Shown here: positions 10,000 to 23,235 of the stretch, in pieces
Layout: each line of letters opens with the position of its first letter
How positions within the stretch are numbered: the first letter of the stretch is position 1
Translations under genes and position numbers: made by a program
Source: Hypomesus transpacificus
Taxonomy: Eukaryota; Chordata; Actinopteri; Osmeriformes; Osmeridae
Length of the DNA: 64,000 bases
Direction: 5' to 3'
Assembly (NCBI RefSeq): GCF_021917145.1
Contig: NC_061081.1
Coordinates: 4,236,966 to 4,300,965, forward strand
Notes under the pieces: model-generated
What the model saw: only the letters and a program-made list of their open reading frames with translations
Told to the model about the DNA's origin: nothing
Databases searched by the model: none

Positions 10000-12640
10000 G
10001 CACTCTTTTACATAATATACAAGTTGTGCACTCATGCAAAAAAAACATTTGTCAAGTGGCCGTTTTGTACCATTTCAAGAACGGGGTAAATTGATAAAAT
10101 GTTACCATTTAGCATTTTCCTGATTGACAAGGGAATGATAGAGCTTTGTGTATACTCAGCTTGAGGTAAAAGCACAACTCCTTAAATGCATTAAGCCTCT
10201 TGTTTATGAGTCAGTGAGTTCCATGGCCAAGTCACGTCCGTAACGTTTTGTAGAATAAGTTTATGCCTATCAAACAGTGCCAATGCTACAACATCCAAAG
10301 TTTCTGTGCAAAGCATATTTATACCAATGGTTAGTTTAATAAAATCTTGCCCCTTTGTTACTTTTAAAAACTTGAATGATGTGTTATGGACGTGACGTTA
10401 CGGACGCTACACAATGTAAATCTTCACAATACACTGTTCACAACACAATGGAAATGTTCTCAAATGAAACGGCAAAGCTAACAATCGTGTTTTCGGCTGT
10501 TATAACCCCTTTCACCGACGTGTTTCAGTGAAACAGACATTCCAGTCATGGTTATAGTCGGAATCATGGGTAACATATAGCCTAAACATCTTCAACGATC
10601 GACATCTTCTCCAGTGATACTGACATTTCGAGTAGCCTAATTGTCTTGCCGTAACTGTCTTTGCCATAACCTCGATCCCCGCTCAATGTTTGTAATATTT
10701 ACTTCCTACTAGAGAGGCAACTCGAAAATGCTCGAGGGATTCGATTGGTTTAGGCATTTAAGGGGGCGCTCTGTAATTTGCTCACGATACCTGTTGGATC
10801 AAGCTGAGGTAGAATGGACCAGAGCCATAGAAAAAGAAATTTTTCTAAAAAAAGAATATATTTTTCTATGGTTCTGGAATGGACAGCTTCGATCAAAGAT
10901 GTCTTAAAGGGGTCATTGACTGTGTTTTGGGGGTATTTGAAACAGTTTATTTGTAACTCAATGATTTTAATTTTAGTGCTTAATTATTAGTTTAATGTTG
11001 AAAATCATTATTCATGTAGGCGTTTTATGTATTTTGCAGAAGACTGGTCCAGACGCGTCACATCCATGACGTTCAAACGTCATATCCGAAATGCTGGTTT
11101 CCCAAAAAGACAAATATAAAAAAAAAAAATTGGCAACAACTCCATCTAAAAAAAGATAAGGGGTCCTTTTCTTGTACCCAGCGCAATTGACTTTGTACAC
11201 TGACGCAAGTATCATTCCTATTTTGCACTGAACGCAAAGCGGACTTTTCCCCTTCACAGACGCACGTCGGTAAATTAGGGAATGAACTTGCGCCCCCAGG
11301 GCAGTTCAGCGAAAAGAGGGGGCGTGTTCCGGCGCAAACGTTCCTTGGTGTTATTTTGCAGTTTGCAAAAACAATTCCGCCACAGACCAGGAAAAAGTTT
11401 GTCTAAAGTCAATGGCGCGTTATTCAGATGCTATTTTAAGGGTGCATGCTTAGCCTGTGCGCACTACTGGCGAGGCCAGGCTCCTTTTCCTGCAAGCTAC
11501 GTTACATTTCTTCCATGTCAATGATTGAAAATAGTTTCATGAGTCTCTGTGTGTGAACTTGATTTGTAACAATTGAGGCAAATTCCGTTATAATAGCAAT
11601 CCGCAAGAAAACAAGCGCGCCTGCTCTTAAAGGGAATGTGAGATGTTGCTCTGATTGGTTTATTGCACGTTACGCCCAAACCACACCTATGAGCTACTTC
11701 AGACCAACTCATTTTAGATTTGCACCAGGCGCAGAGTCCTTTATCCCGCCGGTATAAAAGCAACAGCGCCAGAGTCCCGCCCACAAAGTCACTTTTTGAT
11801 ACTTACGTTTCAGATTGTTAAAATAGGGCCCAAAATGCCATTATCAATGCTATTTTGGTGGCCATCTTGAAAATCTCCAGTGACATTTCAGATGGTTTTC
11901 TTAATGTTAAAACTAATTCACAAGTTATTTTAGATGTTGAGAAAAGCGCGGTGAAAGTTTGATTCTTGATTTCCCAACAGATTCTGTGTGCATTTCAGAC
12001 ACGTCACATCCATAACAGAATAATGTCACATCCATAACGCAAGTTTTCCCTCATAAAATTCTGCATAAAAGACTACATGTTTTAAAAATGGCTATTTTTA
12101 TGTTCACCTAAAACTCCATGATCATGTCAATATCAAACTTTCTACATTTGATTTAAGGGTTCACAGAGTTACAGAAAAAAGTACAGTCTCCAGAAAATGA
12201 CTGTCATTTCTCGTCACATCCATAACGCAGGTGTTTTAGTAATAATTTAGTGTCTGAAAAATATTTATTCTACCCATTGAGTACTTTCAGAATATGCATG
12301 ACTAATTTAAATATTGTAAGAAGCTTTGTTTTACTGATACATTTTTCTTGTCATTTTGAGTACAAATGTCACATCCATAAAGCTGGAATTGCCCAAAGGT
12401 CTTGATCAGGAGAGTAAAACAATGCCAATCTGAAGGTTCTATTTGGTTCCTGGTGTGAAATATGGACATCTGAACTTCTGGATTCTAGGTGGCGCTGTTG
12501 ACACCCTGTTGGTACGAGGGTTATTGAAAGATTGTGTTTAACTAACCCCAATTATTCACTGTAATAAGTCATGACTATGTACCATAAAGGGAACTCAAAA
12601 CCCTAACCCTAATTTTGGACCAAAACTGCATGTCTGACTG
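10000..12640. repeat. region with recurrent GTCACATCCATAACG motif
   Basis: GTCACATCCATAACG or close variants occur near 10230, 10390 (inverted), 11058, 12003, 12028, 12213 and 12367, separated by unlike sequence. A 17-bp imperfect inverted repeat, CCAGAGCCATAGAAAAA, lies at 10819-10835/10861-10877. No gene was identified. The end near 12470 (AGGTGGCGCTGTTGA) matches a family also seen, partly inverted, at 21805 and 22440. Confidence 0.4.
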
Positions 12641-13309
12641 CAACCCTGTACTTGTATTGTACATTTGCTTAAAAGTTGGATTTGGCCCCATGTTGAATCC
12701 TTAACAACAATAGTAAGTAACAAAATATATGTAATTAAGGAATTTAGCCACTATATACACTAAATCTAATTTTATGTAATAGATAAGTAGGTAATAATTC
12801 AATAGGAGCCTGCAAAGAGCTGAAGGTAAATACGAGTGTCTGCTAAATGACTAAATACAGAATACAGAGTTACACTCCCTCAAGACTAAAGCTGTTGGAT
12901 CTTCAATTCCCCATGTGTCACACATAGGAGGAGCATGGGAGAGAATGATTGGAGTTGCCCTTTATATCTTGGATGCCTTGTTACTTCAAAAGAGCTGCTC
13001 ACTTCGTACTGTAGAAGTGACAATCGTGAGACGGGGAATTTCAACAGTAATGATTAGCTCGGCTTGTTTCACAATAACTTTTGCTCCTGTCAGAATAGTC
13101 ATAGTGGTATAGGCTACTGTAATGACACGTTATACCAGGCAAGGAGTGAACTGTCTATTCATTTAGACTGGAAAAAGTCAATTGCAATGTATAATGCTTA
13201 TACCTGTGTTGTATTGAAGTGTTTTGTCACTGTGATCTTGCACTTAGTTCAAAAATATCTTAAAATAACCTAGAATATTTGGAACCCCAACTAGGCTATT
13301 AGGAATAGC
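12641..13309. repeat. repeat debris left of the hAT element
   Basis: The first part (12641-12860) is the repeat family shared with 6480-6570. It ends in GTCTGCTAAATGACTAAATA, the tail common to tRNA-derived fish SINEs. From 12861 to 13309 I see no recognisable feature. Confidence 0.4.
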
Positions 13310-13746
13310 TTGGTCAGTAGGGATGTGCATCTCCATCCCTGAGGACGATGCGATACACATCTCGATGCACTACCAACGATCCGATACATTAAAGATACAT
13401 AAAAGCAACTACTAATGCGATACGATACGATTCACCCCTATTGCGATGCAGTGAGATTCGACACGATGCGATTCAACGAGATGCGATGCAAAATAATTCT
13501 ATGCAATTTAATATGGTATATAATGATTTATTTATTTGTCAGACAACAAATCATTAACAAAGTCTCTGACAAAAGATAACATGTATGTGTATAATGTGTG
13601 TGTAAGTGTTCTCTGAATTGAACATTTTTACACCTACACCTGGCAGTCACAACGTAGTTTGCTTCATCCTGAACATGTGGATCAACTGCCTCACACACAC
13701 AATTTTACTAATTTGTCCTATTTTAAGGTTTTTCTTTAGGAATATG

Positions 13747-15200
13747 CAACCCAATCTTATCCCAATCGTCAAATATTGACGCTTGGGCATAGCCCTTTGG
13801 CGTCACTATACCGACGCCGGGGGACGCCTTTTTCGTCGTTTTTTGACGCCTAGGGACGCCCATTGACTTCCACGTTAATATGTTCGGCTTTTCCCGTAGA
13901 AAATTGTGAACTATGGCGTCGTATTTTGACGCATTAGGTCTCCCATAGATTTTGATGAGCGGCTTTCGGATTTTTACGAAACGTCACCATAATAAGTCGG
14001 GTGATTTCGTAAAAATCCGGCCGATGTGCTTTCAACATGATTTTTTTTGTTATATCCAAGACATAAACGTTATAAATGACATAAACCTTATTTAAGGACA
14101 TAAAAGTTATTTATAAAATGGACTGATACCAAATAAACCGATCTAAAAAGGTAGGCCTATATGCATAAAAAAGAAAAGAAAAATAGAATCCATCGGGGGA
14201 GGAATATCATTTTATTTTAATCATAATTTTAAGCGCATGGAAGCAATCATGTCAAATGCACTGACAGCAAAACCTATAAATTATCCAACATTATTGTAAT
14301 TTTATTATTACACACAAGTCGCCTAAAAGTTTGACGCTCAATATCTGGCTGGAACTACTTCTTGTCACCCAAACCTCCGCTCTCTCGTACTGAAAAGGTA
14401 AGCTATTATCGATGAAGTAAACGTATATTTAAGATACTATCCTACTATACAGTTTTTTTAAATTGTTTTTAGGTTGGTTTAATGTTATTATGTTTGACGT
14501 ACATTGCCCGGTGCTTTGCATCACCAATAAAAATTAATTGACTTTGTAAACTGCAAAAATAGGCTAATACACTGTGCTAGCTAGTTAGCTAGTCTAACGT
14601 TATGTCATGCAAGGTCATGAACCGGTGCACTTTCATTGGACTCAGACCAATGTTTATCTTTGCTGGCGTGGTCCTTTTTACATCTCATAGCTTGCTAGGT
14701 ATGACATTTATTGTATTGTATTTTTTATCTTTTCTTACTTGCAGCTGAAGTCACGCATTTTCTGGAAACGATATCGATATCCTTATTACCTCACCATATT
14801 ATTACCTCACCATATCCTTGTCTTACTGCCTATTTTAATAATTTGTCAGGACGTACCTGTGTATACCTGTGTCCACCTACCTCTGTCTACCTGTGTTACG
14901 CCCTCCACAGGCTCTGCCTGTCTTTCTGTTTGTCTTTCTGTTTGTCTGTGTTTGTGTGAATCTCCAGGCTCCAGTGATCCAGTCCACCCTACCTGCACAA
15001 GATCCACACCTGCGGTCCAGTTTCCCAATAACTTGCGGTGACATACCCTGGTTTGCCCTCCACTCACCGCCAGATCGTTGTTTTTACAACCTGGTACCTA
15101 CGTTCCTGGCCTCCTTGTACTTCCGAGTCTATTATCTACTATTTGTATTCAAAGTGTTCTAATATTGCACTTTCTTGTGTCCCAAAGAAACATCCCACTC
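13747..15200 (+). repeat. left terminal inverted repeat with promoter-side exons
   Basis: It matches 28324-29779 in reverse complement to CATCCCACTC at 15191-15200, where the copies diverge. The outer 200 bp carry many GACGC/GCGTC motifs and a 15-bp perfect hairpin (13967-13981/14005-14019). A consensus donor CTGAAAAG|GTAAGC sits at 14397/14398 and a strong acceptor TTTTCTTACTTGCAG ends at 14744. These predict a noncoding exon, a 347-bp intron, and a second exon from 14745 that runs past the TIR into the transposase start. Small frames in the second exon (for example 14869-15162) are identical in both TIRs because the TIRs are; I take them as upstream frames, not proteins. Confidence 0.85.
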
Positions 15201-15237
15201 GCCATCTGCCCATTTGTCTGTCTACTCTTTCAACTCA

Positions 15238-18200
15238 ATGATGAGTGATTTGCAGTTGATGGAATTGGAGGATGAGCTCAAGAGTGTAGATACATTTCTT
15301 GAACATCTCAAGACAGAAGAGGTAAAGCAGCTTCTGTTTTGTCTATAGTTAACAGTATTCCTTCTTACCAGTTCATATAAGATACATGGAGGCGTATTTA
15401 AAAGACATGAATCAGAAGGGTTACACTACTTTAACTGCTTTTTCTGTCAGTAGTCCGAAGGCATTTCCCATATTGGTAAACCTTTCTTAAACCAAGTTGT
15501 AATTCTAGACAGAGAAGAACAGACAGAAAACTAAGACCACATCACCAAAGCCTGTTCATTGGAAGAAGAGGGACCACAATGGGGACATTGTTCACCAGCG
15601 CCCACGAGCCCTTAGAAAGCAGTCAACATCACAAAGACCAGACGAAGGAAGACATGTTTCTTCTTCACCGCCATTAGACCATGGCCAACACCTAGACCAT
15701 GGTGAATAATCTTTTGTTCCAAATGCTGTATTTCAACAGTGTGTTGTGGCGATGTTGGAGTTACAATATTATTATTTTTTCTCCTCCCTTTTGAAGATTT
15801 GAATATGCGGCAGCTTGAGGACCTTCTACAGGACTAAGAGAACATGGAATCGCAAGATTTTGTTCAGCAGCCACCATTGTCCAGTTGGAGTCAAAGGCAG
15901 AAAGAGGTCCAACAATGTTGGCAACAGGCGAGGCCACAGAACCTTGACAATTTACTTTCTGCTGGGAACATCGTACAGATGACATGCAATCACTGTCACG
16001 TGAAAGAAGCTGTCATCCGTTGTGGGGAATGTATGCCCTCAGAGTGGTTTTGTGCTGAGTGTGATGGCTCGGTACATAAACACCACACTCCACACAACAG
16101 GCAAACCATCATGGATGGATTTTTCAAATACATCCCACCAACAGAGGCTGTGACACTCTGTGACACTGGAAAATACAGCATTTGTGAACAAGTTTGGCAT
16201 TTCTTTTACAATTGATTGTCAATTTTCTTAACAGATCATTCTTATCTGAAATTGAAATGTGTTATTTAAGTCATTACTCACAACCCAAACATTATTAATT
16301 GTATACCTTATGGTTCTTTGCCTTGCAGATTGTTTTCTGCCAACAGCTCTACCTCAAAGGATATGCTCCTGTGACACCGCTGATGCAGCAGTCTCTGTTG
16401 GTAGATCCATCATACTGGTTTGCATAAATGGTAGGATCTTGTTAAACTGTTGAATTTTTTTATATTACTAACACGTCACTTTGGTTTCATGTTATTGATT
16501 TGCCTTTCATGTGCTTTCAGGCCGTTATGATCTTCACGTTCCGGTGCTAACATGCAAACATTGCAACCAGAAATGGGCTCCAGAAGTCAGTGACTTTGTA
16601 AAGAGTGGTTACTGGCCTGCTACCATGCAGGCACAGACACTGTTCCACCAAGATCTCTTCCATTCCTTTGAGGCTATGAAGACAGCAGCTCCAGGAATGT
16701 CCAGACAAGCCTTTACAGCAATGTTGGACCAGAGAACAAAGCAATATGGAAGCGTAAGTAAAAAGCAGTTCAAGGTCCACAAGTGGCTGTAGTAGGTAGT
16801 ACATATTTCAGATTATAGACTGAAGACCTTACCACACAAAATAGTCATTTGCATCCTTATGGATTTGAAAAGTTGCATACAAAACACAAAACATACAAAG
16901 GCAAAGATGTAGTTTATCGTTTTTGAAAGCTGTATTATATTATTTTCTTTAGACTTGCAAAGTGAATGCAGATGCATTTCAGAGAATTTTTCTGCAATTT
17001 GTGTACTGCAACTATGAAGAGAACCAACTTCTTGGAAAGGAGCCATTGGTCTGTCCAGCCTGTAGCCCTGAAATGGTGGCTGTTTCTGTGGATGGCAACA
17101 GAAAGTTGTACAGGTTCCAGAAAACAAACCAGTGAGTTCTGTGCACACATTATGAACAGCCAATGTAGTTAATATACAGTATGTCCAGCTGTTAATGACA
17201 CTGTTAATGTCAATGTTTTTTTGATAAGTGCTACATAAATAAAAGGTCCTATTACAAAGGTAGTCCATAATACATTGTCTTAAAGGAGTGAAGAGCCAGG
17301 GTTCTTCGATGGAGTGTTTTTAGCCCGAGACTCTGAGGTGTCCAGTTTTGTTGAGGAGGTCCGGGGAACTGTCAAGAGTGTACGTTTTACATTATTCTGA
17401 ACAACATTTATTGGGATTATTTTGTTCTAATTAAAGTTAAAGTAGAAAACACGATTGCCTTTGGAGAAGGGAGTCTATGATCAGGTGGGGATACAGCACT
17501 ATATTCTTATCCAGGGGGCACAGTACATTCATATTGCATATTGCTTTATCCTTCAAATGTAAGGTCAGGCAATGACAAAATCTTGACAGTTAAAGTTTGT
17601 GTGTTTGCGTGAACAGTCCTGCAATCTAGTGTACTTGAATTAACTATTGTCATGTTCAAATGATTTACTTTGGTAGACCGCAGGAAAAGCGATGTGTGGT
17701 GACACCCAATGGAATGCAGCAAGAGAGACTTCAAAGCGGGCCAACAAGTTGGATGAAGAAGGTGTGGAAATTGCTGTGTGTAGACATGGATTTCTTCTCA
17801 AAGGTTGGTATGGGTCTGATTAAGTAGTAGTAAAAAATGATCTAAAGCCTCTTTCATGTGCATTGTGCTTTTTTTAAAGGTCTGAATATGTATAGAGGAG
17901 AAATCTTTGCATATCCAATGTTTCTTCAAAAAGAGTTCCAGAGTGCTACATTTTTGGCCATGGATGTGACCTGCCGATATGTGCCATACTTGACAAAAGT
18001 GTCAGAGGCCCTGACGCATCTTCAACCCCTTCAGGAAATGAGGCATTGCTTGTCTGTGATGCATGCCAAAGCCCACAATACAAAATGCGAGGTGATGCTT
18101 TTAGCTACTTGACCATACATTTTAGAGTATGATGTGGCAAACTGAGTGTAAAATGCCATAATAAAAGACAATAGCCATACCACAGTGGTCTGGACTGACC

Positions 18201-20052
18201 CATACAACAACCTAGGAGTGTATTTAAAGTTTTTCTGTAGCCCCTAAGTACTGCCCTCTAAAGTTGGTAATCTCAGGATATGCTTCAATAACGTGTGTCC
18301 ACACCGCTTTACACATTATCTTCTTCCTGTAGATTCTGTGGACTGCAAGGAACCAGGAGGGCGCCGGCACCACTCTCGGTGAAGAAGTAGAGCAAGTGAA
18401 TAGTTTTCTCTCCAGATGTGCCCTTACCACCAAGTATATGGCCAAGTCAGGTTTGTAAGCTTATTTCCCCCTGCCAGCCTGCAAATGTACATGTTTTACA
18501 AAATTGTATTGTGATTTTGTTTTGTTCTTCACAGTAAGAACTGACATGCTGACTGTCCATGCTATGGGGTGGAATGAACAGAAAGAGAATGGCCTCCATA
18601 TAGCCTTGTCTTCTAGATTTAAGAAGGTATGTTCACATACTGAAGATGATTAACTTTTTAAAGCAGTTACATATAAACGTAACTTTTACTTATTATACCC
18701 AAAATGCATCAGGTTGTTATAGTACCCCCTAGTAGAAATTGTAGTGGTACAGGACCTCTGGTAGTTTAAAAGACCTTCTGTATTGTTGTTTTCAGACAGT
18801 AGAGAAGACTGTGGATGTAGCCGAGAGCCTGAAGACAATGCAGGAGCAGTTGCATTGCTGTGATGACATGCTGAAACAATGGGTTGTTGATGTCAAGCAG
18901 TGGGCCAGTAGCAGTAAGAAAAATACTTAATTCATAAACACTCTCAGTCACTTGGTTGTAATATCTGCATATCTGTAGCTTAAATGTTAAAAGTGTATTT
19001 ATTTTATCTTTAATCAAGGAAGCGCAGCACCTGGTCCTGTTGATGCTCAAAGTTTGCAGATCACAATCGAAGCACTCTTTGTGAGCATTTGTCAGAAAAA
19101 GCACTACCTTTACAGACAGAATGGTATGTATAGTGTAAACATAACTAATGCAGATAAATCTTAGGCTATACTGATATCTTCATTACCATGGCAGCTCTTT
19201 TTACGTACTATTGTTTTTACTGTATTTGCAGATCGCAACAAAAGGCGACAGAAAATAACTCAAAAGATAGCCCAGGAAAAGAAACGGTTTCTGGAAGACA
19301 TCCAGAGATACAACCAACAGCCTGATGGTGACCTTGTGGACACAGAGTTAGTTGTGCAGAAACTCTCTAACAAAGCTGCAGAGAGCATGATCTGGCCTTG
19401 GCAGGAACAGAACACAGGTGTTGCATCAAGATTTAACTTAAGTATGCATATAAAATGTCATCAAATTAGTTTATTAATGTCAAATGTTTTTATTCCTTGA
19501 CAGACGGTGTGGACATTCTCACAAAGAAGAAGCTCTTTGACCACGTAATGCTTGCCTCACGACTAAAAGAGGAAAAGCAGATCCTTGTGAAGGAGATGCT
19601 GCAGCACTGCCAGTACCTCAAGGACTCAGTGGCAAAGGTCCAGACACTGATGGGCACTGTTTTAGTGAGCACACAGACAGGAAGTAAGTGTAAATCAAAT
19701 GATCTGGCTACATGCACTTTCAAATTTATAGGTCAAACTATTTAAGTGGAAACCAATCCTGCTAGTATAGTCTTCGGTAAATAAATTTAAACATAAATTA
19801 ACAACATTTCCAGGCTTGCCAAATGGATTAACCGAGGAGGGGTCCAAGGGCCTCATCAGTGCACTAAAAAGAAGACTGCAACACCTGAGACTCCAACAGC
19901 AGACCATAGCAGGCACCTACAGATGCACTCTCAAACCAAGTAACAGGCTGGTGGAAGAGGAGGACAGGGAAATGGAAGAAGACATGGACTGGCAACGTGG
20001 CAACACCTCGGATGATGATGATAGTGATGAGGAGGAGGATGCAGAGAATTGA
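15238..20052 (+). CDS. KDZ-superfamily transposase, 16 coding exons, apparently intact
   Basis: Exons by splice consensus and phase: 15238-15321, 15509-15701, 15839-16183, 16329-16430, 16521-16753, 16953-17131, 17286-17379, 17677-17803, 17880-18091, 18333-18450, 18535-18626, 18796-18913, 19019-19123, 19232-19417, 19504-19683, 19814-20052. They join in one frame of 868 codons. Residues 142-175 form the N-terminal Cys cluster (CNHCHVKEAV ... CGEC ... FCAEC then HKHH) typical of KDZ proteins. Then come CPACSPEMVAVSVDGNRKL (Asp366), CGDTQWNAARE (417-427), ATFLAMDVTCRY (Asp481), MHAKAHNTKCE (513-523) and GAGTTLGEEVEQVN (533-545). Asp366, Asp481 and a Glu near 540 are candidate DDE catalytic residues. 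The C-terminus is coiled-coil-like and ends in a Glu/Asp-rich tail. The exon-3 start is a choice: an acceptor at 15796 would include a TAA (15835-15837), while one at 15838 avoids it in frame. The exon-3 donor (16184) is also uncertain. The nuclear protein would bind the TIRs and catalyse excision and insertion. Confidence 0.85.
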
Positions 20053-20259
20053 ATTCAAGTCACTTGGATCTGAATCACTCAGTCACAGCTGTAATCGCCT
20101 GAGACCTAACTTGATATACTGTAATGTATACTGTGTGTTCTCTCCCTTTGATCTCTACCTGTAATGGCCCAGGCGAGTCAATTGCAACAGAGGCTGCCTC
20201 CAGAGCATGACTGCAGCAGAGCACAGAGCATTATTTGTAAATGAGTGGTAGAACATAAC

Positions 20260-20484
20260 ACTTAACTTATAACATGGGTGAGTTAGTGACCAAGCTAACG
20301 TTTTCGGGTTTTTGTTTTAGATTCACTGTTAGGTAAGGGAGCGCGCTGGCTCCGCCTTCCCATTGCGGGGAGGGCCAGCGGCTCCCAGGTTTTGGTTTTA
20401 TTTTCACTAACTCAGTCTTGTTTTTCTGTTCAATAAACTTTCGTATTATTTTTTACATACATTGACTTGCGTGGTTGGACTCAA
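20260..20484 (+). terminator. 3' UTR / poly(A) module, left copy of inverted pair
   Basis: This is the downstream end of the transposase gene. AATAAA lies at 20432-20437 in CTGTTCAATAAACTTTCG. The whole ~225-bp block, including a GC-rich stem region (GAGCGCGCTGGCTCCGCC ... about 20340-20390), is repeated in reverse complement at 23236-23457, where it serves the convergent gene. Confidence 0.75.
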
Positions 20485-23235
20485 TTTATGTTGGCTGGCA
20501 GATTGGGCAATTGGGAAATGATGGGGATAAATTATTCATTTATTATTCATCATATATTTATTCATCATATATTTCAATTATCCAGATTGTTTTTGAAAAA
20601 TTCTGATTTAACTCTGTATAACTCGAGACAACTATCATCTCAATATTTAATATTGATTAGTGACCATTAGTGAAAATCTGAGTCTGGATGAGGTTGAAGT
20701 TCTGTGTGTAATATAAGGTGCGTTCGACTTCATGCAGCGCCGGCGTCGCCTGCAGCCCGGCTGACATGACGCAGCCAATGGTATTCTCAGATTCAAGGCA
20801 GCCGGCTGTCGACGCCGCCGGCGCTGCATGAAGTCGAACATACCTATAGACGCATTTTCTGTTGATAGAAATGAGTGGGAATATTTGGCGTATAAACCAC
20901 GCAAATAGGGATCCTCCCAACGGAACCCTGAGTTAGCTGAAAGCTACTGATAGCTAACTGTAGTTCTTTAAAACCAACGAGATTCCAAACAATCGTAAAA
21001 CGAAGTAATCGGATGGTTTCTAATTATGCGAAATTACACATGATGACAAACCAAAAAGGCTAAATATAGCTACCAACAAATCTTGCCATACACCATGATT
21101 TAAGTAGCCCTAGCCTACACAAAAGGTGTGTTCGACTTCATGCAGGGCCGGCGGCGCGGACCAGCCAATGGCATTCACTCCTTCAAGTCAGCGAGGCCGG
21201 CTGTCGGTGCTGCTGACGCTGCATGAATTCGAGTAGACCTAAAGTCAAGGCTAATCCCTCGATGCGTCATCTCATTTAAAATACTACTCCATTGCCAACT
21301 AGGGCATTTAATGCTAATATTGATTACCTCTTCAACACCTCCATTATATTATAATCTATTCATACATACTTTGTATGTGATATATCAATTGTTAAGATGT
21401 TTTCAAACCCTAAACATGTAAACTTTGAAACATGTAGGCCTAGTTGAACTACAAATATGGCGTCGTTCAACATCTCGATTCAGTGTTTAATGGAATACGT
21501 TTGTAGTTCTTTTAGTAATTTGTGTTTTACACCAATATCATCTCCAATTTTATATTAGATTGATCAGAAATGTAAAATGTACATGCATTATAGATCAATA
21601 CGCATTATATATAATCAGCACTACAAAAGTAAACTTTGGAATGTCTTTTTCTCATACTTTTTTTAAATATTAAATTCGAGTTTTGAATGTTTTTGTCACA
21701 CTGCATGGAATGTCTCAATGAAGCAACATGGAAATTTTCAGCCCGGTAGCAGCATACTTTGGAGTACAAGACACATTTTAGATTTTGAAAATGAACATTT
21801 CAAGGTGGCGCTGTTGAGCCTCTATCTGGCTTAGAGGTAAAGCCATGTGAAAAAAAGTATTTACTCGTCCAAAATATTCGACAGGGCAAGCCACGAACAT
21901 GTACCACCAAGGACATCAAACCCCTAACCCTAGCGCTGTCTGTTCAGACCATGTCTTATGCAGAGCAACTAATCATCTTTTAAGTTTGGGGATAAACAAA
22001 TGCACAAGTGGTTCTGTACCCTGGTTCTGTTTGTGCTAAACCAGGACTATGTGCCACCAAAACATAATTTGACTTTGACCACTGATGTTGTCTATTTAGA
22101 TTGTGAATGGTCTTGGAATCTATACTTGTAAAGATACCACACTGCAATGGCAGATTTGGATTTTAATAAGACTGTCGTACAACAACGTCAAACCCATTTT
22201 TGGAAAGGTCTTAGCTTGCGGGTTCATTTATGTAAATTTGACACATTCCTGTAAACCCTTATCTGATATATTGACCTTTGAACCCTTGCCAGGGGTCACC
22301 TTAAAGCCCTATATTTAGTAGTAGTATGGTAATTAGGGTTCCTTTCATGGCACATAGTCCTGGCTTGGTACAGTGAATGACTGGGGTTAGATAAACTGTG
22401 TCTTTTAGTTTCATAACCCTAGCCCCTACAGGGGATCAACAGCGCCACCTAGAAAAGGTAATTTTTCCTAAAATTCAATTCAATTTTCTTTCCTATCTGA
22501 AGCTAGGATCATCCTGGGATTTTGTATTTAGACCAATATTGACACTCTTCACATCATACTGGAACCATGTTCGAAGATTATGATGTCAAATAATGTTAAG
22601 TAAAGTTTACATATAAAGATATTTAAATGTTGACTTTTCGAGTACTGATACATTTTGTCTTTCATAAAAGACCAATGAATGTATATTTGTCATATTAAGT
22701 GATTTAAATGTAACTGAGGACAAAGATCTTCTAAAAAAATTAATTTTTAAATTGAAAGTAAAAAAGAACTACATTTCCCACAACCCCGCCAATATGTTTT
22801 AACGATAATATGCGCCATATTTGTAGTCCACGTAAGTTTGCTATGGTTATCATTTTAGTTAAGTGTAGCCCACATTATTTAATGACCTATTCAATTACTT
22901 TAAAAACTTGTATAAGTCTTACCACGTGTCAACATGGAAAAAAATAGAATATATAATGTATAATTCATATAGCCTATCTTCATGCCATCACCTTTATTAA
23001 GGCATGGATTATTCTGAATGTGACGTCATCGCGCCACACTCCCAGTACAGATTATTCATATTCAGCCAAAAGGAATCCATCATTTAACATTGTATGTAAT
23101 GTGGTGTTAATAAGATAACACATTTACATCTGCTTGTGATGGCCTAACTTTTAATCTAAGTTTTCTCTTCATAGGTAGTCTACTCTTACCTCCACCAAGC
23201 AAAGGATCAGACGGTTGCTTGTAGGCTAACATAAG
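20485..23235. repeat. central spacer of the 16-kb element, filled with MITEs
   Basis: No coding sequence was recognised. Two short palindromic MITEs of one family (TGCGTTCGACTTCATGCAG ends) lie at about 20718-20856 and 21126-21240. A 1.4-kb element with ends ACTACAAATATGGCG (about 21452) and CGCCATATTTGTAGT (about 22827) contains two copies of the GGTGGCGCTGTTGA-type block. These are secondary insertions between the two poly(A) modules. Confidence 0.6.

Noticed and set aside
14869-15162. A 97-residue open frame perfectly conserved at 28362-28655 on the other strand
   Set aside because: Identity follows from the two TIRs being near-identical DNA; several overlapping frames are equally 'conserved'. 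Composition is low-complexity and it lies in a predicted 5' UTR exon, so it is not called as a protein.
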